DNA from: Thunnus maccoyii
Lineage: Eukaryota > Chordata > Actinopteri > Scombriformes > Scombridae
Length of the DNA stretch: 64,000 nt
Direction: 5' to 3'
Assembly (NCBI RefSeq): GCF_910596095.1
Contig: NC_056538.1
Coordinates: forward strand, 22,802,501 to 22,866,500
The notes beneath the pieces were generated by a model. The model did not search any database, was not told where the DNA came from, and saw only the letters and a list, made by a program, of their open reading frames with translations. Positions 1 through 13,300 of this stretch are shown piece by piece. A program made the translations under genes and the position numbers. Positions within the stretch are counted from its first letter, which is position 1. Each line of letters begins with the position of its first letter.

Positions 1-2439
1 TAGTTGGCAAATAATTTTTTGTTGATCGATTCAGGTCTTGTTTTTTTGTCTCAGTCTTGGACCCCAGATATTGTCATGGACAGGTGTGTTGGATAAAAAT
101 TTCTCACTGAATACATTTAATGTTTTTTTAAACGAAGATTTACCCACCAGAATTTAGTAATTCAAACCTTCACATTAAAAAATAAAATGTGCAATAAAAT
201 AAATCAACAGTTAACAAAATAGTTCAAATATTTTGAAGACATTATAAGCGAAAGGTGCAGGAGGTGGACTCAATTCTTGACCTTATTTCTTTCTCTTTTT
301 CTTTCCAATATTACCGGGCATGTTTGCCTTTATTAGAGAGAGTAGAGAGCTGACAGGAAACAAAGAGAGGAATGAGCTGCAACAAAAGTTCCCAGCCAGA
401 TTTGAACCACATGGTCAGCGTTTTTTAAACCAGTAGGACCACCAGGATGCCAGGGCCCCCGTATTTCAAAAATCCTGTTAAAGGTCCTGTTTCATTCTAA
501 CACTTAATCCTCAGAAAAGTTAAAAAAAAAAAAAAAAACAACAATTATTGCAGAAGGGGAGCAGGGGTTCAGTTGTAATATCTCAATTTTCTTAAACAAG
601 TTTGAGTTATGTCACTCATGCTCCCCTCCCCCAACTTGTTGAGCACTGTTTACACACCAAGAATGCACATCCTCATTTTTGGTGACTCTGAAGACAAATT
701 AGTTCTTTTTCTGTTTATTTCTCAATATTTTAGTACCCTTTTAGTTTCTAGATAGATTTTGTAAAAGTGTTTTGCAACTCACAGAACTGATAAATCTGAT
801 CACTGTGAAAAATGTTAAACCTGAAACTGTCGGTGAGTTAAAACTCAATTTTCTTTTTCAGTCTAGTAAAACTTTTAGCAGTAAAACAAAATGAAGATGT
901 GAAACACAAAAGATATTTAGGATTAAGTCTGAGTTAGAGATTTGACAGAAGGTGTCTGATTCAGTGAACCTTCACCAGAGACGATTCAACTGTTTTCAAC
1001 AATATCTGTTACACTCATGTATCCTTTAAGGTTTGTTTATACAGAGGACGCAGCTGTTATTTCCAGAAATGTTTTTTGGACTCATGGGAAAATGTAAATA
1101 TTGTAACAACTAACCTTTCATTGCAGAAATATTCAGCCAGAAGGTCATCAGCCAACACCAATATTTTTGCTTTCTTTCCATGTAACATCAACACTACAGC
1201 AGCATATCAGTGTAGAATTAACATTATTGACTGAGGTGTTTTGACTAGTCTGTTATCTTCATTGAACTCAATTACTTGGTAACATCAGGCATCATGTTTT
1301 GAAAACACTTAGCTGTAAATTATGAAATTTGGTTGCAACATAATCAGTAGATGCTTTGTACAGGGTGGATGGTCCAACTTTTAACCCTAGGACTGCAGGA
1401 TTATCATAAAGGCCTAGCCTAATTCTTGATATTATAATTTCGATTATATTTTTGATTTAATAGAACTGTTATTAGGCTAAATACATATTTTGTGTAGGCG
1501 GATGCTTTTACTGGATGTGGACATTAAGAATTTTAATAATGCTTATTTTTCAAAACACACTGTAGTTTATGGTATAAACTCTACCTCTACTCTACTGTAG
1601 CAGCTGAGCACAGTCGGGTCAGTGCAGGTTAATTTCCTCAGTTACATTACCTGCTCCACTCGCAGGTTACACCAAACATCTATAGTAAAAACTATATCTG
1701 TAGTCATGTCTCCACTAAAATATTCTGGTCTGGGGGTGTATTGTCAGCAGCACAGACACTACTGAATGATCATAAATATTATAGGAATATTATAGGAATA
1801 CTAAAGGCAGCAGTGTGTCTCTATGATCCTGTCACTCCTCCATGACTACACATTTCTACTTGTCACTTTCATCATGAACATGACACTAGCCTATAGAGTA
1901 TATAGGCTACAATATAGTATAAAATTGAGTATTTATAGTATATAGTTTCCAGAATATTGTAGATCCAAGATGATACTGAGAGAAAAAGGCGCAATTACAA
2001 ATCTGTCTGTTACTTCAGCACCACGGACAGCGCCATGGATTTATCAATACACAGCACAGTTAGGCTACTTATATTTCAGAGCCATGGTCGGAGCCATAGA
2101 TTCTAACTTGCGCAAACCTCAGATCAAGGATCAATGAGGAGTAGACTAACATATTCAACTAAACAACCCCTCTGTCCCTGCACTCTCTCGGCTATGAGGG
2201 GATGGAGAGGGGGGGTGACAGGTCAACAAGGGGGATGGCACCCCCTTTGTTCCCCCTCAAATCGCCTACTGAACATAATCATCTATTTTAAAGACTATTT
2301 TCTCTCCACATATGGACTTGGAGCTCAAAGATAGTCCATTAATCTCATTCCCTCTTGCTAATCGTAACAATGAATCACTCCACATTATAATCACTCTTCA
2401 ATCTGTTTAACCTTTCAACACGTGGTTATCAAAACGGGG
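1..2439. other. Intergenic DNA upstream of zbtb16
   Basis: AT-rich sequence with stops in all frames and no recognisable protein domain, RNA gene or complete mobile element. It holds a short poly(A) run near 521-538. Distal zbtb16 regulatory elements could lie here, but none can be pointed to from the sequence. Confidence 0.6.
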
Positions 2440-2611
2440 TCTTATTTTGAAAGCGGTACCCGGAAGTCCCGCTTTCCCCCTGCGTGCTTGACTGCCGTGC
2501 CTGGGTGATGATTTGCTTACTCGGAGCAGGACTGAGTTTGGAGCGGGTACTGTGAAATGTGTAACCATGATGTTGCCTGGATAATCAGCGGAGGACGTTA
2601 GAAAACAAGAG
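2440..2611 (+). promoter_or_regulatory. zbtb16: Probable zbtb16 promoter-proximal region and 5' UTR exon
   Basis: A GC-richer, CpG-containing patch with an ETS-type CCGGAAGT at 2460-2467. It ends in a strong splice donor, with exon end AAGAG at 2611 and GTAAGA from 2612. A good acceptor (CCACCCACAG) precedes 3802, so 2612-3801 would be a 5' UTR intron leading into the first coding exon. The transcription start is not visible; 2440 is only a guess at the left edge. This is inference from splice signals and base composition. Confidence 0.4.
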
Positions 2612-3801
2612 GTAAGAGAAACTGTGACAGCCTTTACTTTTCTCATTCCTACTGATATTTTCAGTCAGGTGATTCTGCTCCGATGAACTACTTTTCAGCC
2701 TCAGACTAATTTAGATAATTAATTAGAGAGAAATGCCAGTTTGGTGGCGGGTTATTATAATTTCCATTTACAGCAGACATGTGGAAATCAACCCAAGTTC
2801 GCCCGCAGTCTGATTTGGGATTTCACAAACTTGATTGAGCTCAGACTGGATCGCAGCTTGTTCAGTTCACCGTCACATTTTTGTGACTATTTTGGATAAA
2901 TTGGCTCTTTTATTATTCTGGCGGGACGCGTTTCCTCTAACAGCGTACAGGCAGTAAATACACGTGTTGTGGGCATTAATTTGTCGCAATGTGCCAGGAT
3001 ATTAAAGGTGGATTTGTGCGTCTGCACCTGATGCGCTCTGATGTTGCGGGTAGTTGAGGATGCAGCCTGTCAGCATCACTCGAGGTGCTGCTGAGTGGTC
3101 CTGCAACAATAAAGATCATATAGAGCTTAATCATCACCCTGATCGCCATTTGGGCTTTTAAATGTAGTGAAAAAAAACACGCACCGAGCCGGGATTGCGC
3201 TTCATTTTCACGCTTTCATCAATATGATAGTTTGATAACTTATTTAGGGTTTTTAGCAGAGCGGCTTAATTGTCTTTAACACGTCTAATCATGAACGTGC
3301 GCAGCCTAAATTAACTAATCAGCCCTGCAAGGCGTCTGTTAATAGCAAGCCTACCTGTTGAGGGCATCGATGTGTGTGTGTGAGAGAGAGAAGGAGAGAG
3401 AGTGGGTGCGTGTGTGTGTGTGAGGAGCTTGATAAATTGAACCGTCACCTCTCAGTATGCAGACGTTATTACAGCGACGTGACCGCTCTCAACGAGACCT
3501 CAGACTAATCACCTGCAATGGAAACTGTTGCTTTGCGCTTATCGACCTGTTGTTTGCAGTTTGGTCCTTAATTCAAATAAATAAACATGTAGGGTGCATG
3601 AAATAAAAACCACAGAAGACATCAGTTAAAGCTTTACATTTCATAAAATTATTTGATATGTTGTGATTTGTGTGCTTTTAAAAATATTCCTATTGATTGA
3701 CCATTAATTCAAGTGTACACTGGAGTGTAATTAACTGGCTTTTAAATCACATTGTGAGTGAGGCAGGAACTAATGATCCTCTAACCTCCATCCACCCACA
3801 G
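2612..3801 (+). other. Putative 5' UTR intron of zbtb16
   Basis: GTAAGA at 2612 and a polypyrimidine tract plus CAG ending at 3801 bound this stretch. It contains a short GT/GA-rich simple repeat at about 3370-3422 and no coding potential. Confidence 0.4.
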
Positions 3802-5074
3802 ACCTACAACCAGCTGAACGCAAGTGAAGCAGGCAGGACAGCCACACCTCATGCGTGGGCTCAGCAAAGGTGCGAGTGGATACGGGTCTGACAAACATGG
3901 GTGTGCTCCAGCTCCACAATCCCACTCACCCCAGTACGCTTCTGCAGAGGGCCAATCAGATGCGTCTGACTGGCACCTTGTGTGATGTCATCATCACCGT
4001 GGACGGCCAGGAGTTCCCAGCGCACCGCACCGTCCTGGCCTGCACCAGCAAAATGTTCGAGATCTTGTTCCACCGCAGTAGCCTGCGCTACGCCCTGGAC
4101 TTCCTGTCCCCCAAAACCTTCCAGCAGATCCTGGAGTACGCCTACACCGCCTCTCTCCAGGCCACAGCGGAGGATTTGGATGACCTGCTGTACGCCGCTG
4201 AGATCCTGGAGATAGAGTACCTGGAGGAGCAGTGCCTGAAGGTGCTAGAGACCATCCAGGCTGAGGAGAGCGAGGACGTGGCGGTGAGGAATCACAGCTC
4301 CGGAGACCACAGTGACCACAGCCGGGCCAGGCACTGGAGGCACATGTTGATGTCCAAGAAGCATTCCATACAGGATGGACCCATCCGCACCACTCCCACT
4401 GCCCTACACCACCTCGCACTGTACCACATGACGGAGAGGAGTTCTCCTGGTGCAGAACCCGAGGTGGCTCCTGGATCGAGCCCCAAGCTGGACACAGAGG
4501 TGGACATGGAGAGTTCCCAGCAGCCTCAGCACCCCGGTGCAGAGTTATCCCAGGCCTCACCCCTGGATCCTGCAAGAAGTATAAAATCAGAAAGCATGCA
4601 GGTGGATGATACCAATGGCTGCGAGGGCAGGTCCTCCAGCGCAGGGGAAGGAAGCTGCATGTCAGATCAGCCCAGAGACGAGGGCCCGGGTACACCCCTG
4701 AGAAGCAGCGTGATCACCAGCGCTCGAGAGCTACACACAGGCCCGGAGGACGGAACACAAATGGTGGGAAACGCTGTCGACTGTTTCCCCGGGATTGCCG
4801 AGAAACATCTGGCCTCCATATACTCTGCGCCCTCCAACCACACAGGGGAGGGGATGATGCCAGTGTCCGTGTCAGTGGCCCCGTCCCTGGGCGTGCCGCT
4901 GGACCCGAGGGCCTACAGCGGCCTGCTGCACCAAGGCTTGCTGCACAGGGAGCTCCTCAGCAGGCTGGGCCAGTTTGCGGCAGGGATGAGGCACGAGGGC
5001 CAGGCTCAAGGCCAGCAGTGTTGTGGCGAATGTGGGCTTCAGCTGCACAGCAGACAGGCCATGGAGCAGCACAG
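3802..5074 (+). other. zbtb16: zbtb16 coding exon 1 (BTB domain)
   Basis: Acceptor CCACCCACAG ends at 3801; 3802-3896 is 5' UTR and coding runs 3897-5074. The donor is ACAG/GTAAGA. The exon ends two bases into an Arg codon of finger 1 (CGECGLQLH...HR). The middle region is GC-rich, which opens long but meaningless antisense frames. The codons just before the ATG read T-G-L-T-N, aligning with the M-D-L-T-K start of mammalian PLZF. Confidence 0.95.
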
Positions 5075-7371
5075 GTAAGAACGCACAAAACAACAACACA
5101 TTTTCCTGTATTATATTTGAAATCTATTTTTACTGTGCTACATTATCAAATTAGGGTACGAAATCTAATTACAGGTTAAGGAGCCACAGTTTTAGTCTCA
5201 ATAACATTTTGCTGAAAAAAAAACAAAAAAAAACCCACTGCTGCACTCACTGCTCAACGCTGTTACTGACAAACATGTCTTATGTCTGATAAAATATGTG
5301 AGGGATGTGCAGGTGCATGTGTGTTGTATAATGAATGTAAGCTAAGTACTTAATTATGCTGTTAAAAAAAGCACTGGACACATGTCTCTTAAATTTAACA
5401 GTCTCTCGGTTTAAAGGATTTTTTTTAATGCGACAAGAGTTAAAAGCTGGAGGGAGCAACAGCAAATATGTTAATTTCTTCTCAGGGACACCTGCACTCA
5501 TGTCTTAACAGTGAGACGTCTCGGGAAGTTTTGAATTGGGTCTTTGTGAGGGATTTGATATAAAGAGGCCTTGGTGTCGCATAACGCTGTTATTTACAAA
5601 GCCTTATTTTTCTAAATTCTGTTTGATTACTTGCACTGAAGTGTGCCTCACACAACAGGCTGTCTCTCAGCCTATTTGATATGCATTCCTCTGCAGCAGC
5701 AGAGAAGAGCTGCTCAGCAGGGACCAGACTGGACGCTTCAGCTAGATGATGGATAACTTCTGCTTTTTTATTTTTTTTATTTTTCATTTATTTATAAGCT
5801 TGTCAGTTCATATTTTGTCATGGTACACAAAAACTTAGCAACTAGCTCAATGAGAACTCATTAACTTGATTGCAGATGTTTATAATTGTGCGTGCTTAGC
5901 AGTGTTTTGACTCACCACTAATCATTAGAAACAGGACTGTGAGTCCCCAATCCTAATATGCAGCTAACCCGTGATTACTATCTCAGCATCAACCTCCAGC
6001 CTTTCCCCTCTCACGCCTGTGACTGACATTTCAGCCTCGTGCCACTCCAGAGTTGTGAGTTGAGAAACCGCCCGGTGAAACAGAGCATCCTGTGGGATAT
6101 TTAGTGATGCGCGTTGCTTACTCATGGAGACAGGCCGATGTCCACAGGTTGAAAGAGCTGCATTGGTGGCACCGCTTTAGGGTGTGATAGTTGCTGTAGG
6201 TCTGTAACCAGGTCACTGAGCATACACCTGGTGTGTAGATTGACATTTTCTGGAGTTGTTAGAGGAAGATCTCCTGGCACTGTTTTAGTATTGAAAAGTT
6301 CGGAAATTAAACAGATTTTATTTTAAATTTTTACTTAAGTGATCATTACTTTGTTGAAATCTATAAATTGTGTTCTAAAGTTTTAAAGGTGACTAAATGG
6401 TTAATACTACAAGATTAAAATATTTTAGGGAATTGTTAATGGTTACTACTATCCAGTAAAATGATCTTCCCGGTTGACAAAATGTTGAAACGTCTGCTAA
6501 TATAAATTATATTCTTTATAGAGGGGAGAGTTTTACTTTGCGAGGCAGCTGGAATCACAAGATTACAGGAGAATCCATCTTGTCAGGCTGACTGGTGTCC
6601 GAACCGCCAGTGGTTCGGACCAATCAGCGTCCTATGACTATTCTCTTGTGATCTCACAAATCCAGCTGCCTCACAAGGTAAGACGGTGACAGACAGATGA
6701 TTCATCCAATCACTTGCCAACTATTTTTTTTTTTTTTGAAAGTGCCTGCCCTTTTCCAAACTGTTTCCAAGGACGACTTCTCAGATGGTTCTGTATAACA
6801 AACCATCTGGCGCGTCAGATTAGAAAGAGTCAGCATTTAGGAAAATATGTTTTTATTTTAACGTGTCAGTATCATTAAAATTATACTTTTTAGGAATGGA
6901 GCTTTTTGTAGTGTTTATGGTATTTTTTTCCTTTTATTAAAACAGTTAATAGTGGAAAGAAAAAAGGAAATATGCAGAGAGAAAGATAGTGATGACAGGC
7001 TATAAAGGACATCATGGTACACACCTTAGACTGCTGGGCAATCACGATTCCCAAAATAGAAGCTTTTTAAATCTCACGTAAATGTGCAAGTAAATTGTCA
7101 TCATTAAATTCAGTCAAATCTAATGTTGGTCACTGATTTCGTGTGTGCTAAAGTGCAACTCAGGACCCATTTATTTTGACCCCAGTAGTGTGTTTAACTG
7201 GAGTCTTTTTAGGCCATTTGCTCTGCTTTTAGCGGGGTGATATAAGGATAACAGTACAGATGCCTTGCATGCTTGAATGTGTGTGATATGATATGATAGG
7301 TTTTGCTGCCGGCTGAGCTTCAGCGAATCATCTTTTTTTCTCCTTTTCATAGCTGTTACAGGAGAAGCGTA

Positions 7372-7408
<37 letters not shown>

Positions 7409-10327
7409 TGTTATGTTGGGATGTGAGTTTGCGTGCATGTACTTGCTGTGTGAGTATGCCTGTTTGTGTGCGTGCCCAGTGTCTTGCATTGCTGGCGGGT
7501 GGAGGCACGCGTATGTCTGCACTCTGAAATTAGCCAGATATCCTATTGTCTGTGTTCTTTTAGCATTCATGCGTTGTGATTCACAACTCCAAGGGCCTCT
7601 TACACTAATGATGCTGCATTCAGCGAGGGATTCTTGCCGGAATTAAAACATGCTCCTCTTGTTATGAGGACAATGATGCTTCTGGGTTTGGGAGACCTTA
7701 CAGAAAAAGGCGCAGAAATGAGATACTTTTATTATCACAAGTGCGCTCTCTCTGTTCTTCTCGCTTTTAACGCGCTCACATTAGTGTTTGTCTTTCCACA
7801 GGAGGCTGCATAACGAGGAGAAGGGCCACGGTTGCGAATACTGTGGCAAACACTTCCAGGACAGCATGCGGCTAAGGATGCACATGCTGTCTCACACAGG
7901 TATTTAGTAACTCTCACACTCTCATCTCACAGTATTCAGTGCTTATGAAGTCTCTTGATAGTCGGCCTTTCAAATGCACCTGTTCATACTACAACCCCTC
8001 CTCCTACCAGTTAGTGCTGCTCCGAATACTTGGATCATGCTTTCTTTTCCATGCTTAGGTCTGTGTACCTCTCCCTCCCTCTCCTCTCCTCTCCTCTCCT
8101 CTCTCTGTCTCTCTCTAGTCTCTCTCCGTTGAATCGTTTCTGTGTTTTTTCGGAGAGACTCTGGCAGCTCGCCAGCTCTGCCCCTTCTGAGTGATGACAT
8201 CATCAGCTGCCGGCAGGCCTGGGTGTTCTGCCAGTGTTCCGAAGCGTGTGTGATGGCTCGCTCGCAGATGTGTGTCCAGGAACACACTGTACCCAAATGC
8301 AGACTTAATCAGACCTGACTGCTCTCCCAGCTACTTTATCCAAAATAGAGAAAGAGGAGCAGAGGGGGAGGGTGGGGTGGGGGGGTTGAGGGGGGGGATC
8401 AGGGACTAAAAATGAAACTAAAACAGAAACAGAAACCTCAGTTGGAAAATGTGTATAGACAAGGCGAGGTCCCTGTCCTCTCCGCCTGTTTCTCTGAGGA
8501 TTGTTCGGGAATGACATCCTGCTGACAGATGAGAGAGAATCTGCTTCTTTAAACTCACAAAAGACTTCACCTGAGTCGTCCCTTTTGCTTCTTCTATACC
8601 CTCTGAATAACCCTAAAACACACATACTGTCTTACTCTCAGACCTCGACAACATGCTTTGATTTTCAATTCTCAGTGACATCTACAACAGCAATACCTTT
8701 AACCTGATTTGAATTTTTGCATAAACTCTCAACATCCCAATGTGTCAACCCATAATACTACAAAAAAGAGATGTGGATCTCATTTCTTTGTCACTGTGTA
8801 TTTCGGTATAGCAGCCTTAGATCCCGCTGGTTGCTAAGGAGCGAGTGCTCCACTGCTCTAATGGGCTGATTTGGTATTCAGCTCGATGCTGGCTCTTATT
8901 TTGGTATGCCAGACAAAGTGTTTTGATGGAGGACGATTGCAGCCGCGTCTGGAGACAGTTTGATGGTTTATGGATGAGAGCACACTCCGTGCCTTTGACT
9001 GCACAAGACAATGCACTATGTTCTCTTCTTCCCTTATCACACAATCTCACACAACACAACACACCACACTGGACAGCGTCACACAACATCAGGATCTACA
9101 ACACTGCTGTAGTGTTACCACTATATAAACTCCTCTCTACCAAGTTTTATTTTTTGCTCCGTGTAACAAAACGCACCGTTCCAAAACAGTAACGGTTTGT
9201 TTTCAAAAATTGTTGTTTTCAAAAATGAACAGATTGGAGCTTTTTTGTTATTTGTGTGCAACACTGGGAACAGTGGCACAGTGTCTGTGTATAGAGGCAT
9301 CATAAGAGTTGAAAGAGGACCACATTTAGGCTGTAGCGCTCAGAGTTCCCAAAGCTTGTGGGTGTTTTAATGAGTCATTTTAACTTCATTTAAAGCCAGC
9401 TGAGCAGAAAATAGATCAGTGAATGAGCCCTGGGCCAGTATGGATCTGCAACCGATTTACATCTCTGTGAGAGCCAACCCACATCCAAACAGCTGTGTGT
9501 GCGTGCGCGTGCGCATGTGTGAGAGAATGTGTGTGTGTGCGTGCGTATCTGTCCTATGTGTCTGTCTGTGCAGGTGTGAGGTGAGTGCAGAACAAGGATT
9601 GAGCATTTCTGCAAGCAGTATGCATACTTTCATGTCTTTCATGTCTTCATCAGAATAGACAAGGGCATTCCAAAGGTGAACTGGGAACTGTAGTTACACT
9701 GTATGCGATGGGATTTGGGGTGTTGACTCTGAAGTGTTTTTTTGATAAAGGGATGTGCCGCAGGCAGGAAGCGTCTGCTGTAGAGAGAACACCCAGTCCT
9801 TCTGTGGCCTCTCAGGCAGACAGTCTGCTCACTGTTCAGAGACTGATAACAGGGCACGGTAAATAAAACTCTTCAGCTCAGCTCTTTTTTGTCAAGAAGA
9901 AGGGCCGTTGCACCCTGTCTGGTGCCTTTGTTTGTCCTGAGTTGTGTTTTTATGGCGGTTTCCTCTGCTCCATTGTACTGTGTGCATTTGCTTCCTTGTG
10001 TTAACACCTGAAAAGCACAAGTGTGTGACAAGCGAGGCTCTTTGGTGACTTTTGAAATAGGGCGCCTTTGTTCCTCTCTTGTTGCTTTTTCCCCCCCAGT
10101 ATTTCTTTAAATGCTACATTAACTGACATAGTCTGCAATTACAAAACACATGTTTGTGTTAACTGTCTGATCAAGATACCGTCTTATTAATTTGATTTTA
10201 TCTACAGCTCCTGCAGAGGCGCTGGTGTGTGATCAGTGTGGAGCAACATTCTCCTCAGAGGATGCTCTGGAAGCCCACAGGCAAACACACACAGGTATTT
10301 TACAAACGTGTGCATGCACTAACATTC

Positions 10328-10366
<39 letters not shown>

Positions 10367-13300
10367 GTTTAACCTGGGCAGCATGCATTGAGCTGTCTAG
10401 TAAGCCGTGACTACTGGACCTGTGAACGTGGGTCTAAACTTGCTTGTCATGCTGGCTGGGTTAAACTGTTCCTGTCATGATGCTCCATAATTTATCAACA
10501 GGGAGGTGGGAGGCCACCTCCCTGTTGATAATATCACCCACTAATATCTCTTGGCATCCAGAGCCACTGCATGCCATTTCGTTACAGCAGTAGCTTTAGA
10601 GTGCCAGCATTACAGCTTCACAGACATACTATCCTCACCTCCGGCTGTGGAATTATTTACCTTACACTCGCACAGTCAACAACAACAAGATGAACACTTT
10701 TTGACTTTTGCAATGATCTCAGATGAAGAAAATGTCTGAATCACAACTTTTTCTTGTACAGAATATGTGTGGCATTAACAGTTGGCATCAGGACGAATCC
10801 AAATAGTTTTTTTTCGTAAAGGCTGTGTGTCTTTTGGCTGCACAAACCTGGATGGTGATTTAGAGATTTAAAATCTTGGCTCTTTGGAATTTAGAAAAAC
10901 CTGCCTGAGGAGCTGAAGTCATTTTCATCTTTCACATAAATTTCTAAAAACCCTCCTGCCCAGACTTCTATATTATTAGTAGCAAGAAAATGTTATTTAT
11001 ATAAAGTACTTTCCAAAACATAGGTTCTAAAGTGCTTTACATGAGGGAGAAAAGAGAAAGAAGGAGATAGAAAGAAAGACAGAGAGGACAATATAGAAAA
11101 CAAGGGAGAATTAACCCATTAATAAAATTCATAATAACCAAGAAAAAGCCAAAGTAAGTAAATAGGTAGGTCAGTATTGGTATTATTAATGGTACTACTG
11201 TAAGAGTGTTACTATTATCAGGAGTGTTATTATTACTTTTGGTGTCAATGTATAATTAGAGTAGACCTATAAAGAGTTTACAAGTTCTCAGCAATGACTT
11301 TATAACAGGTAATACGTAATTAATGCTTTCTCTATCAACTACAACTTAATTTATTACCAGAGTGGAAATTTGTCCTGGAGCCAGATGAAACAGACCACAC
11401 ACAGAGTTGAACATATTACACATAAAACATATCATAAAAACATGTAAAACAAATGCTAAATCCCACCACACAAGCTCACATAAAACAGTATACAACAATG
11501 TGTCCGTAATAATCCATAAAAGTAAATAAATATAAAGACCTCTTGTGGTTGTCTGGATGTGTGCCAATATTAAACTAAGCATTTTTAGGTTTGTGATTTG
11601 CTTTGTGTTTTGAGCTCTTTGATTAATGAGGAATGACCCCTCCTGTGAATTGTTTAACGCCTGATAACTTCTGAAAGAAAGCCTCAGAACTTCTGAGCAA
11701 AAGAAAAATGCTTCAATGATTTACAATAACATGATTAACAGCAGGCTGGTAACCAACCAACCAGCTTAATACTGATCTTTAAAGCTAAACTGATAAAAAT
11801 CATTACTAACAACTTTATGAGTTACCCTTGTTGTAAAGTGGTACTTTAACTATTTTTCACTTCAAGCTCATGGGAGAATACTCAAGAGTAAAGGATAGGT
11901 TCACAAATATTCTAGTCTGGCTTAAAACAATAGTCAGGTGCTCGTGTGAACATCGCTGTAATCATTCTGTCTGTTCTTAACAGGCATTAAAAGATCGCTT
12001 CCTCATGCTCTTTCAGTGTGAGTGATAGGGGACAAAATCCACAGTCCTTGTTATGTGCAAAAATGTCAAGTGAATATCTTCCAAAGTTAAAGTATTTTTA
12101 GTATAAAATTCTCTCTTTGTTTCTGTGGACAGTGTTTCCCAGTTGAGCTGCAGTGGAGAATAGTAACAAAAAAGGGAATTTGTACTAAAAAAAAGGCTTG
12201 ATTTGATTAAATTGGACGGCTGGAGTCTGATATTAACATCAGATAAAGTTTTGAATACAGTTTTGCACAGAAGGACGACTGCAGCTGTAGTCCGCTATCA
12301 CTTACACTGTAGGGATCTTTTCAGTGTGGACAGGAGGACAGATTAAAACAAGTAAAACCTGTTTCAAATATTCACATGGGCACCTGCAATTTCTTTTTTG
12401 GAGTTAACAAAATAATCTTATGACACACTTGGAAAAATTGTGAACCAGTGTTTGACTCAAACCTCTCCAACCGTGGAAAAAAAAAAAGCTGTATTGTTGT
12501 CAGACGGTACATATGCCTGACAGTGTCTGAATCCACACCTTTTCTGCAACTGTCAGAGAAAGGTGATAACCCTCTCAGGAGCATTGGCATGTAACTGTAA
12601 CTCCAGGTGGCACACACAGTATGAATAGTTAATGGATGTGGACATGGAGGGGTGTTAACGATGCCCAGAAGTTTCTACCCTCATCTCCCCGAGTTGTAAA
12701 CACCCAGAGCTCGGTTTCAGCTTGGCAGTGTTTCCAGAGCAGGGTACAGGAGGGCATTACTCTCTCGTTTTGTCATGGTCTCAGCTTAGTCTTCTGTGAC
12801 GCATGAACCCTTTTTTTTAACTGACTTTTATTGTAGGTCTCACAGGCTATGACATGAGCTACAAGTAATTTAATCAGCTGTGTTGAGGTTATGTGAGGAA
12901 ATGATGACATTTCTCCAACTCCGTGCAAAGATTTACATTTAATAACTATCACCTGGTATTTTACTTCCACTAAAACACGCAGGGTCTTTCAGCGTTCAGT
13001 GCCGATGGTGCTGCCACAACTTTAATTTGCCATGTGGCATAACCAGTGAGCCAAATGAGTTTCCTCTTAGCAGATTAACACTTGTCAGACCTCAGCAGCT
13101 GCAACGTTGCTGTCCACCTCCTCTGGAGGGGAAATAATACTACTTTTGGGAGACCTTACTCTGAAGCAATTTGGCAACACTGGCTGTAAGACTAGTTTAC
13201 AGTGAAAGTCTCTTTAGCCATTTTGATATGTCAGAGGTGAATGGCCGTGGGTTGCTGAAGTTTGAGATCAAAGAGAGAAGGAGGGGGGCAGGGGGGATGG

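Larger units (their letters stand above)
5075..7801 (+). other. zbtb16 intron 1
   Basis: No coding potential. It contains a small inverted-repeat element at 6532-6683 and a GT microsatellite near 7376-7407. Confidence 0.8.
7900..10207 (+). other. zbtb16 intron 2
   Basis: Non-coding. It contains a CTCCT-rich pyrimidine tract (about 8067-8120), a G-rich tract (8364-8398) and a GT/GC purine-pyrimidine alternating stretch (about 9497-9550). Confidence 0.8.

Noticed and set aside
3994-4695. 233-codon minus-strand open frame opposite zbtb16 exon 1
   Set aside because: It lies antisense to a GC-rich coding exon, has Pro/Ser/Arg/Cys-rich composition and no domain; a frame shadow.
7303-7646. Val/Cys-rich and His/Thr-rich open frames over GT repeats
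   Set aside because: Translation of a microsatellite in several frames. The same applies to the CA/GT frames near 22014-22072 and 61908-62124.
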